A stretch of 12,224 bases of DNA from Actinomycetota bacterium. Its GTDB lineage: Bacteria; Actinomycetota; Actinomycetes; Nanopelagicales; Nanopelagicaceae. Location: NCBI GenBank assembly GCA_009705165.1, contig WLCU01000011.1, positions 1-12,224 on the forward strand, written 5' to 3'. A program made the position numbers and the translations under genes. Below, in pieces: positions 6,044 to 12,224 of the stretch; the stretch's first letter is position 1; every line of letters starts with the position of its first letter. The notes below the pieces were generated by a model. The model saw only the letters and a list, made by a program, of their open reading frames with translations, did no database searches and had not been told where the DNA came from.

Positions 6044-8383
6044 TTAATAATCACGCAGTGTTGCCAGAACTGAATCAAGTTCATCGGGCTTAACCAGGAC
6101 AGTGCGCGCCTTTGATCCCTCTGAAGGTCCCACGATTCCGCGAGACTCCATCAAATCCATCAGACGCCCAGCTTTGGCAAAACCAACTCGAAGTTTTCTT
6201 TGCAACATTGATGTCGAACCAAATTGAGTTCCAACAACTAATTCCACGGCCTGTAATAAAATATCTAAGTCATCACCGATTTCTTTATCAACCATCTTTG
6301 GATGCGATTGTGGTGCGGTGACATCATCTCGATAGCGCGGCTTTAACTGCTTCTTTACATGTGTGGTAACTGCTTCAATTTCACGTTCTGAAACGTAAGC
6401 ACCTTGAATTCGAACTGCGCGGCTAGCTCCCATTGGAATAAAGAGGCCATCACCTTGACCAACAAGTTTTTCGGCACCTGGGCTATCTAAAATAACTCGG
6501 CTATCTGCAAGTGAACTTGTTGCAAAAGATAAACGTGAAGGAACATTTGCCTTGATTAAACCAGTTACCACATCTACAGAAGGGCGTTGGGTTGCAAGCA
6601 CTAAGTGGATTCCCGCAGAACGCGCAAGCTGAGTAATTCGAACAACTGATTCTTCAACTTCTTTAGCGGCAACCATCATTAAATCTGCAAGCTCATCAAT
6701 TATGACAAGAAGATAGGGATAAGGCTCGACCGTACGATCACTTCCTGGAGGGACAATTACTTTGCCTGCGCGGACTGCTTTGTTGAAATCATCAATATGT
6801 CTAAAACCAAAAGTTGAAAGATCCTCGTAACGTAAGTCCATTTCACGAACTACCCACGTTAAGGCATCCGCGGCTTTTTTAGGGTTAGTGATAATTGGGG
6901 TAATTAAATGTGGGATACCTTCATAGGCTGTTAATTCAACGCGCTTTGGATCAATTAAAACTAATCGAACTTCATCTGGAGTTGCACGGACTAAAATCGA
7001 AGTAATCATTGCATTTATCATTGAAGACTTTCCGGCACCAGTTGCACCAGCAACTAAAAGGTGCGGCATTTTTGCAAGGTTTGCACAAACGAAATTACCT
7101 TCAACGTCCTTACCTAATGCAACTAACATTGGATGATGATCTTGGCCGGCAACCGAGGATCGCAATACATCGCCTAAAGCCACAATCTCACGGTCAGCAT
7201 TTGGAATTTCGATTCCGACCGCTGATTTACCTGGAATAGGAGAAAGGATTCTGACATCGCTACTAGCTACGGCGTAGGAAATATTTTTCGCAAGCGCAGT
7301 AATTCGTTCAACTTTAACTGCATTTCCTAGTTCAACTTCATATCGCGTAACCGTAGGACCGCGCATAAAACCAGTTACTTGGGCATCGATTTCGAACTGC
7401 AAGAAAACTTCAGTTAAAGCCGCAACTACGGTTTCATTTGCTTTGCTCTTAGCTTTTGCAGCAGGTCCCGCGCGTAACATATCGGCCGGCGGAAGTTCAT
7501 AGGTTGAATCTGGAGTTAATAACAATTGTTCAGGTCGTTTCGTGCCCGCTTCAGATGAAACTCTAGGTGCTGCAGGAACTGGAACTGTGAACTCCTCGTC
7601 AAAACTTACTTCATCTAACTCTTCTTCTTCCTCCTCCACTTCACTTGGCTCATTCCATGCAGCAACAATTGGAGTTTCAAATGGGGGCGTATCCGTAACT
7701 TCAAAATCATCTACTTTTATCGGACGTTCCGGCCGCTTAGCCCACAACCATGAACCGGTGTTCTTAAAACTTGAAAAAAGCTGTGAAACTGAAGTCGCGG
7801 TAACTACTAATAAACCAAAAATAAAAATTATGACTAGAACGGGATAGGCAAGGACGGAAGTCATCAAGCTAACAAGAGCTGATGAGACTGCATAACCGAT
7901 CCAACCGCCGCCTTCGCGCATTGCAGTAGCACCGGTTCCGATAGAACCATTTAGTAGATGCGACAATCCCGTGGAGGAAAGAATCAATGCAATTGTGCCA
8001 ATTACTATTCGACCAATTGCGGCTTTATCTTCAGGGGTTCTAAATAGTTTGATTGCAAAATAAATTAGAACTACTGGAGTGAAAAAACCAATACGGCCAA
8101 ATCCGCCATAAATAAATGAATAAACCGCACGCCCAACTAAATTATCTGCATGAAACCAAGTTCCGGCAGTTGCAATGAGTGCAACAATTAAAATCAGAAA
8201 GGCGACGCCATCTCGCTGATGCGCCGGATCTAAATCACGGGCTCCACGAGCGATAAAACGAATCGAATTGCCAAGAACCTTGGCGATGAAGCGCCAGATT
8301 GCAGCTAAACCTCTTCCGAGCGCGCCACCGAAGCTACCGCTCTGGGATTTGGATCTAGATTTCTTCTTAGCCACACTCCTCAT
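6044..8383 (-). CDS. ftsK: DNA translocase FtsK
   Basis: FtsK anchors at the division septum and pumps chromosomal DNA, bringing the terminus region into place for dimer resolution. The 779 residues show a basic N-terminal tail, about four or five membrane segments between 59 and 198, and a short linker with an acidic Glu-rich stretch (248-264). The motor follows, with Walker A GATGAGKS (446-453), Walker B LLVIIDELAD (558-567) and the LATQRPSVDVVTG segment (596-608). A C-terminal gamma winged-helix domain (about 703-765, with GTQFGSTSMLQRKLRVGFAK) reads polar DNA motifs. The linker is much shorter than in E. coli FtsK, as usual in actinobacteria. ATG 8383 has no Shine-Dalgarno. GTG 8374, giving an N-terminus MAKKKSRS, is an equally good start and has TACGAT seven bases upstream. 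The gene follows rnj by 42 bases. Confidence 0.97.
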   Translation of the reverse strand: MRSVAKKKSRSKSQSGSFGGALGRGLAAIWRFIAKVLGNSIRFIARGARDLDPAHQRDGVAFLILIVALIATAGTWFHADNLVGRAVYSFIYGGFGRIGFFTPVVLIYFAIKLFRTPEDKAAIGRIVIGTIALILSSTGLSHLLNGSIGTGATAMREGGGWIGYAVSSALVSLMTSVLAYPVLVIIFIFGLLVVTATSVSQLFSSFKNTGSWLWAKRPERPIKVDDFEVTDTPPFETPIVAAWNEPSEVEEEEEELDEVSFDEEFTVPVPAAPRVSSEAGTKRPEQLLLTPDSTYELPPADMLRAGPAAKAKSKANETVVAALTEVFLQFEIDAQVTGFMRGPTVTRYEVELGNAVKVERITALAKNISYAVASSDVRILSPIPGKSAVGIEIPNADREIVALGDVLRSSVAGQDHHPMLVALGKDVEGNFVCANLAKMPHLLVAGATGAGKSSMINAMITSILVRATPDEVRLVLIDPKRVELTAYEGIPHLITPIITNPKKAADALTWVVREMDLRYEDLSTFGFRHIDDFNKAVRAGKVIVPPGSDRTVEPYPYLLVIIDELADLMMVAAKEVEESVVRITQLARSAGIHLVLATQRPSVDVVTGLIKANVPSRLSFATSSLADSRVILDSPGAEKLVGQGDGLFIPMGASRAVRIQGAYVSEREIEAVTTHVKKQLKPRYRDDVTAPQSHPKMVDKEIGDDLDILLQAVELVVGTQFGSTSMLQRKLRVGFAKAGRLMDLMESRGIVGPSEGSKARTVLVKPDELDSVLATLRDY

Positions 8384-8394
8384 CGTAAACGATG
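8381..8394. repeat. Perfect 14-base palindrome over the ftsK start
   Basis: CATCGT-AA-ACGATG is a perfect inverted repeat with a two-base centre. It covers the ATG at 8383 and the possible -10 TACGAT (complement of 8382-8387) for the GTG start at 8374. Its position would suit an operator of a dimeric regulator. The two-base centre makes an RNA hairpin unlikely. No known binding motif is recognised. Confidence 0.45.
8382..8387 (-). promoter_or_regulatory. Candidate leaderless -10 element of ftsK
   Basis: The minus strand reads TACGAT, then seven bases (GAGGAGT), then GTG at 8374-8372. This would make GTG, not the ATG at 8383, the first codon of a leaderless ftsK message. AGGAG in the spacer is too close to the GTG to be a normal Shine-Dalgarno. 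The element lies inside the palindrome at 8381-8394. Confidence 0.35.
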
Positions 8395-8406
8395 GGGAAA
8401 TTCTTA

Positions 8407-8418
8407 GCGCCTAGGCGC
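8407..8418. repeat. 12-base palindrome in the rnj-ftsK gap
   Basis: GCGCCTAGGCGC is a perfect palindrome in the 42-base gap after the rnj stop. It could form a four-base-pair GC stem with a CTAG loop in RNA, or be a protein site in DNA. It lacks the T-run of an intrinsic terminator on the minus strand. It is partly overlapped by a second palindrome, GGCGCGCC (8414-8421). Confidence 0.4.
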
Positions 8419-8425
8419 GCCGCTC

Positions 8426-10108
8426 TTAAACTTCGATAACAACAGGGACAATCATCGGCTTTCTGCGATGTTCTCCCCCAACCCAACCACCAACAGTCTT
8501 TCGAACTATTTGCGATAACTGATGGGTTCCATTGATGCCATCAACAACGGCTGCAGCTAACGCTTTTTCAATCTTTAATTTCACGTCATCAAAAAGTGCC
8601 ATGTCTTCATTAAATCCTCTGGCATGAATATCTGGCCCTGCAACGATTTTTCCACTTTGTGAATCAATAACCACAATTACAGAAATGAATCCTTCTTCAC
8701 CCAGAATTCGTCGATCTTTGAGTGAAGTTTCAGTTATGTCGCCGATACTTTGTCCATCTACATATACAAATCCACATGGAACTGAACCTACTATTTGTGC
8801 TTCGTGATTGATTAAATCTACGACAACCCCATTTTCAATAATAAGCGCGTTAGACCTTGGTAATCCCGCTTGAATTGCTAACTCTGCATTTGCTTTTAAA
8901 TGTCGCCATTCGCCATGAATCGGCATTACATAACGCGGCTTTACGATGTTATAGCAGTAGAGCAATTCACCCGCAGCCGCATGGCCCGAAACGTGAACCA
9001 TTGCATTGGCTTTATGTACAACTTTTGCACCAAAGCGCGTGAGTTCATTGATAATTCGGTAAACGGAGTTTTCATTTCCTGGAATAAGTGATGAGGCCAA
9101 AATAACGGTGTCGCCTTCGCCAACACGGATCTGATGGTCACCATTTGCCATGCGTGAAAGTGCCGCCATTGGTTCACCTTGTGACCCAGTGCAAATCAAA
9201 ACTACATTGTCATCAAATGAATCTAAATCCTTGACATCCATAACAATTCCGGGTGGCACGGTTAAGTAACCCATGTCTTCGGCGATCTTCATATTTCGTA
9301 CCATTGAGCGGCCGATGAAAATAACTTTGCGATTATGGACTGCAGCTATATCAATGACTTGCTGTACGCGGTGCACGTGTGATGAAAATGAAGCAACAAT
9401 TACTCGACGTCTTGTCGATCCAATCACGCGATTAAGCGCTGGCATGATTTCGCGTTCAGAGGGAGTAAAGCCGGGGATGTCAGCGTTAGTGGAATCGACC
9501 ATAAATAGATCAACGCCTTCTTCGCCAAGTCGGGCAAAGGTACGTAAATCTGTTATGCGCCCATCTAGTGGAAGTTGATCCATTTTAAAATCACCAGTTG
9601 CCAAAACTCTGCCGGCGTCAGTGTTTATAACAACTGCTAAAGCATCAGGAATCGAGTGATTGACAGCCACAAACTCAAGTTCGAAAGGACCTACATCTTC
9701 TTTGCCGCCTTCGCGGACCTCACGAGTAAGCGGTGAGATGCGGTGTTCTTTTAACTTGGCTGTGACTAAAGCCAAAGTTAATGCCGATCCATAAATTGCA
9801 ATATCTCCACGTTCGCGCAATAAATAAGGAACTGCGCCGATGTGGTCTTCGTGCCCATGTGTGAGAAACAGACCAACTACATCGTTTAGGCGATCGCGAA
9901 TGTAAGAAAAATCAGGAAGGATTAAATCGATTCCTGGTTGAGTGTCTTCAGGAAATAAAACACCACAATCTACGATTAACAACTTTCCCTTAGTTTCAAA
10001 AACTGTCATATTGCGGCCGATTTCAGCTAAGCCACCTAATGCGACAATTCGCAATCCCCCATCAACTAGGGTTGAGGGCGTTCCTAAATCTGGGTGAGGA
10101 TGATTCAT
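8426..10108 (-). CDS. rnj: Ribonuclease J
   Basis: RNase J is a zinc-dependent ribonuclease with 5'-3' exonuclease and endonuclease activity, central to RNA decay and rRNA maturation. The 560 residues show the metallo-beta-lactamase core with HGHEDH (84-89), His151 and Asp173 (TGDFK) as metal ligands. The beta-CASP domain lies between about 205 and 350. The HVSGHA motif is at 372-377 and HGEW at 398-401, and the C-terminal domain follows. All catalytic residues are present and the length is normal for actinobacteria. The ATG shares a base with the dapA stop (TAATG), so the two are probably co-translated. The pairing dapA-rnj downstream of thyX is common in actinobacteria. Confidence 0.97.
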   Translation of the reverse strand: MNHPHPDLGTPSTLVDGGLRIVALGGLAEIGRNMTVFETKGKLLIVDCGVLFPEDTQPGIDLILPDFSYIRDRLNDVVGLFLTHGHEDHIGAVPYLLRERGDIAIYGSALTLALVTAKLKEHRISPLTREVREGGKEDVGPFELEFVAVNHSIPDALAVVINTDAGRVLATGDFKMDQLPLDGRITDLRTFARLGEEGVDLFMVDSTNADIPGFTPSEREIMPALNRVIGSTRRRVIVASFSSHVHRVQQVIDIAAVHNRKVIFIGRSMVRNMKIAEDMGYLTVPPGIVMDVKDLDSFDDNVVLICTGSQGEPMAALSRMANGDHQIRVGEGDTVILASSLIPGNENSVYRIINELTRFGAKVVHKANAMVHVSGHAAAGELLYCYNIVKPRYVMPIHGEWRHLKANAELAIQAGLPRSNALIIENGVVVDLINHEAQIVGSVPCGFVYVDGQSIGDITETSLKDRRILGEEGFISVIVVIDSQSGKIVAGPDIHARGFNEDMALFDDVKLKIEKALAAAVVDGINGTHQLSQIVRKTVGGWVGGEHRRKPMIVPVVIEV

Positions 10109-10998
10109 TAGTTAATTGCTACGCCACCGGCGCGTAGGTCGTCTCGCAACTGCGCAATCTGCGCATCAGTTGCATCGACTAAAGGAAGACGTGTGTGACC
10201 ACCAGGTAGCCCCATCAAAGTTAGCGCAGCTTTCGTGAGAATCGCACCTTGTGTGCGGAAAGTGCCAGCAAAAACCGGCAATAGTTGCTGATGAATTTCA
10301 AGAGCACGGGCTGGATTTCCGGCAAACCAAGCGTTGAGCATCTCTTTTAATTCCGTACCAACTGTATGTCCGCACACAGATACAAAACCAACGGCGCCGA
10401 CAGATAACAGTGGAAGATTTAATATGTCATCACCTGAATAAACGGGTATTCCGCAACGTTTAATCACCCAAGAAGTTGCGGCAACATTTCCTTTAGCATC
10501 TTTGAGCGCAACAATGGATGGATGCTCAAATAGTTCAACGATTGTGTCAGATTCAATTTCAACACCGGTGCGGCCGGGAATGTCATACAACATCATTGGC
10601 AGCCCAGTTGCATTTGCCATTGCTAAGAAGTGGGCTTTGATTCCCGCCTGTGGTGGCTTGTTGTAATAAGGAGTAACAACCAAAATTCCATCTGCGCCAG
10701 CAGCTTCACTGCGCTTTGCCTGATTAATTGAGTAATCAGTTTCATTATCGCCAGCTCCTGAAATAACTTTGATATCCGGCCCGACTACACGCTTAACAAC
10801 TTTAATGATCTCCTCTTTTTCGGAGGATTTAGTTGTTGGCGCTTCACCTGTTGTGCCGTTTACAACAATTCCGTCATGCCCATGTTTAACAAGGTGATCT
10901 GCAATTTTTTCGACGCCGTCCCAATCAATTGCCCCATCTTTTTTAAATGGGGTAACCATCGCGGTTAACATGCGGCCAAATGGCGCTGGCGTACTCAT
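10108..10998 (-). CDS. dapA: 4-hydroxy-tetrahydrodipicolinate synthase
   Basis: DapA condenses pyruvate with aspartate semialdehyde, the first committed step to diaminopimelate and lysine, so it feeds both wall and protein synthesis. From ATG 10998 it has 296 residues. In that numbering the Schiff-base lysine is Lys166 (ALKDAKG), with Tyr138 and Arg143 (LYDIPGRTG), Thr49 (NGTTGE) and Tyr112 (TPYYNKP) in the expected places, so the active site is complete. An in-frame ATG at 11028 would overlap thyX by 11 bases and add ten residues not typical of the family. TAGAGT seven bases before ATG 10998 supports the shorter form. The gene lies between thyX and rnj, with its stop overlapping the rnj start. 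Confidence 0.95.
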   Translation of the reverse strand: MSTPAPFGRMLTAMVTPFKKDGAIDWDGVEKIADHLVKHGHDGIVVNGTTGEAPTTKSSEKEEIIKVVKRVVGPDIKVISGAGDNETDYSINQAKRSEAAGADGILVVTPYYNKPPQAGIKAHFLAMANATGLPMMLYDIPGRTGVEIESDTIVELFEHPSIVALKDAKGNVAATSWVIKRCGIPVYSGDDILNLPLLSVGAVGFVSVCGHTVGTELKEMLNAWFAGNPARALEIHQQLLPVFAGTFRTQGAILTKAALTLMGLPGGHTRLPLVDATDAQIAQLRDDLRAGGVAIN

Positions 10999-11005
10999 GC
11001 GGGCA

Positions 11006-11011
11006 ACTCTA
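11006..11011 (-). promoter_or_regulatory. Candidate leaderless -10 element of dapA
   Basis: The minus strand reads TAGAGT, then seven bases (TGCCCGC), then ATG at 10998. There is no Shine-Dalgarno close to this ATG. The spacing fits an actinobacterial leaderless promoter in the gap after thyX, allowing dapA and rnj to be transcribed apart from thyX. It is a short motif, so chance is not excluded. Confidence 0.4.
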
Positions 11012-11017
11012 CCCGTT

Positions 11018-11737
11018 TTATGGGGCAATTCGTCCAGAGGATTGAAAAGCCCCGTATGTAAGTGGCATTAATTTTGCAAATTCCGCTTCCATTTTCTCAG
11101 CCACCATCTCAATTTCACGTTGAGGGTAGCTTGGAAAGTGAGATCCGTCCCGAGATGTTCGAAGCGATAGGAAGTTCATTAAAGCGCGGGCATTCATAGT
11201 TACATACATAGAAGAATATGTAGCCACGGGTAAAACCGCACGTGCAACTTCGCGCGCAACTCCGGCATCTAACATTTTTTGGTAAGAGTTGTAAGCAACA
11301 ACGTAAGCATCTTTCATTGAGGCCACAGTTATATCGAATTGTTCTTGGCTTCCGGCTTCAAATGTGTAAGCACCTGTTTTACCCACCTGAACAAGTTTGC
11401 GATCCTTAGATGGAATATAAAAGACGGGTTTTAATTCACGGTAGCGACCGCTTTCTTCATTGTATGAAGCAATTCGGTGGCGCATGAATTCACGAAATAC
11501 AAAAATCGGAGCCGAAATAAAGAAAGTCATAGACGTGTGTTCAAACGGTGAACCATGGCGTTCGCGAGCGAGATAGTTAATCAAGCCAGCTGAACGAGCT
11601 GGATCTTCGCCAATTTCATCCATCGATTGTTCGCCAGCAGTTGAAACACGTGCAGCCCAAATGACATCGGCATCGCTCGCGCTTGCTTTTACTAATTCAA
11701 CAGTGACATCGTCTCTAAAAATGATTTCTTCAGGCAT
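11018..11737 (-). CDS. thyX: FAD-dependent thymidylate synthase ThyX
   Basis: ThyX makes dTMP from dUMP using methylenetetrahydrofolate, FAD and NADPH, independently of ThyA. The 239 residues contain the ThyX signature RHRIAS (86-91), followed by YNEESGRY (92-99), which binds FAD and dUMP. Other family elements are SPFEHTSMTFFI (63-74) and TMNARALMNFLSLR (180-193). The start is ATG 11737. Just upstream the minus strand carries TAGGGT six bases from the ATG, which may be a leaderless -10, or AGGGTGA acting as a ribosome site. It is the first gene of the thyX-dapA-rnj-ftsK unit and is divergent from the AzlC-type gene. Confidence 0.97.
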   Translation of the reverse strand: MPEEIIFRDDVTVELVKASASDADVIWAARVSTAGEQSMDEIGEDPARSAGLINYLARERHGSPFEHTSMTFFISAPIFVFREFMRHRIASYNEESGRYRELKPVFYIPSKDRKLVQVGKTGAYTFEAGSQEQFDITVASMKDAYVVAYNSYQKMLDAGVAREVARAVLPVATYSSMYVTMNARALMNFLSLRTSRDGSHFPSYPQREIEMVAEKMEAEFAKLMPLTYGAFQSSGRIAP

Positions 11738-11743
11738 GCCTTC

Positions 11744-11749
11744 ACCCTA
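11744..11749 (-). promoter_or_regulatory. Candidate -10 element of the thyX unit
   Basis: The minus strand reads TATAGGGTGAAGGC directly before the thyX ATG. TAGGGT six bases from the ATG fits a leaderless actinobacterial promoter. The alternative reading is that AGGGTGA is a Shine-Dalgarno and the promoter lies further up in the 53-base divergent gap. No TTGACA-like -35 is seen. Confidence 0.4.
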
Positions 11750-11790
11750 TAAGGGCGCACCTTTGAGGTATTGGATATCTAGGGCAGAAT

Positions 11791-12224
11791 GTGCGCGTGT
11801 CCAGAATTGAATCCACCACATTTCGCGATTCCCTGAGCGTCTCATTTACCGTTGGCGCTTACGGCACCGCTTTTGGAGCTGCTGCTGTAGCAAATGGATT
11901 CTCGGTTCTTCAGGCCTGTTTATTATCGCTACTTACTTTTTCTGGAGCTTCACAGTTTGCAGTTGTAGGTGTGTTAGGCGCCGGTGGTAGCGCCTTAAGT
12001 GGAATTGCTACCGCATCACTTCTTGGCGTACGCAATGGTTTGTATGGCGTCATCATGGCGCCACGATTAAAAGTTAAAGGTTTCAAACGCATTGTTGCTG
12101 CACAAGTAACAATTGATGAATCAACTGCAGTTGCTTTAGGGCAAGAAGTTCGCGGTGAAAGCGCTATGCGACAAGGTTTTTGGCTTACAGGTTTTGGTGT
12201 CTTTATCTTTTGGAATCTTTTTAC
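11791..12224 (+). CDS. AzlC-family branched-chain amino acid exporter subunit, N-terminal part
   Basis: AzlC proteins are membrane subunits of branched-chain amino acid exporters and usually pair with a small AzlD partner. The first 144 codons are present and the gene runs off the right edge. Family features are RDSLSVSFTVGAYGTAFGAA (12-31), the FSGASQFAVVGVLGAGGSA segment (50-68), a polar LGVRNGLYGVIMAP segment (78-91) and TIDESTAVAL (107-116). Hydrophobic stretches near 16-34, 41-62 and 129-144 look like membrane helices. The start is GTG 11791, with AGGG six bases upstream; GTG 11797 is possible. An azlD gene would be expected just beyond the window. Substrate assignment is by family only. 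Confidence 0.85.
   Translation, partial: MRVSRIESTTFRDSLSVSFTVGAYGTAFGAAAVANGFSVLQACLLSLLTFSGASQFAVVGVLGAGGSALSGIATASLLGVRNGLYGVIMAPRLKVKGFKRIVAAQVTIDESTAVALGQEVRGESAMRQGFWLTGFGVFIFWNLF

Noticed and set aside
7542..7847. Plus-strand Ser/Thr-rich reading frame inside ftsK
   Set aside because: It is the complement of the Glu-rich FtsK linker and membrane region. It has no independent start signal or domain, and the ftsK frame is clearly the coding one.
10999..11028. Longer DapA start at ATG 11028
   Set aside because: It overlaps thyX and adds ten residues not found in the family. ATG 10998 starts ten residues before the conserved LTAMVTPF, as expected.
1..12224. Search for a mobile element, CRISPR array, toxin-antitoxin, defence or biosynthetic system
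   Set aside because: All genes belong to known housekeeping or regulatory families in conserved actinobacterial order. I saw no repeat array, transposase, integrase, tRNA attachment site or cluster of unknown genes.

Overview
The window reads as a chromosomal housekeeping segment of an actinobacterium with low to moderate GC and very tight gene packing. The order thyX, dapA, RNase J, ftsK, RodZ-like, rimO, pgsA, cinA/pncC, clgR, DUF3046, recA is a known actinobacterial synteny block (compare the recA-clgR-ftsK-thyX region of mycobacteria and streptomycetes). The AT-leaning codon use, short intergenic gaps and overlapping genes suggest a streamlined lineage such as the freshwater acI/Nanopelagicales group. 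That placement is inference from style, not from a marker gene.

Layout: 1-192 (-) is the 5' end of recA, which runs off the left edge. 193-440 is a divergent control region with a DNA-damage promoter, a LexA/SOS box and a long recA leader. 441-989 (+) is a short YaaA-family gene, which converges on and overlaps an alpha/beta hydrolase. From 5908 down to 976 (-) runs a probable eight-gene unit: rodZ-like, rimO, pgsA, pncC (cinA C-terminal domain), clgR, tetR, DUF3046 and alpha/beta hydrolase. All of its junctions are overlaps or gaps of at most 21 bases. A 135-base gap (5909-6043) separates it from a second minus-strand unit: thyX, dapA, rnj, ftsK (11737 down to 6044). At 11791 a plus-strand AzlC-type permease gene starts, divergent from thyX, and runs off the right edge.

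Themes: genome maintenance (recA, ftsK, thyX), RNA turnover and ribosome modification (rnj, rimO), envelope and lipid synthesis (pgsA, dapA, rodZ-like), proteostasis control (clgR), NAD recycling (pncC) and probable peroxide/iron protection (yaaA). I see no mobile element, CRISPR array, tRNA or rRNA, and no clear new multi-gene system. The points most worth following are the recA promoter, where an apparent PafBC-type promoter abuts an SOS box; the compact YaaA divergent from recA; the TetR gene at the position where mycobacteria carry a PspA-like gene; and candidate leaderless promoters in front of several genes.
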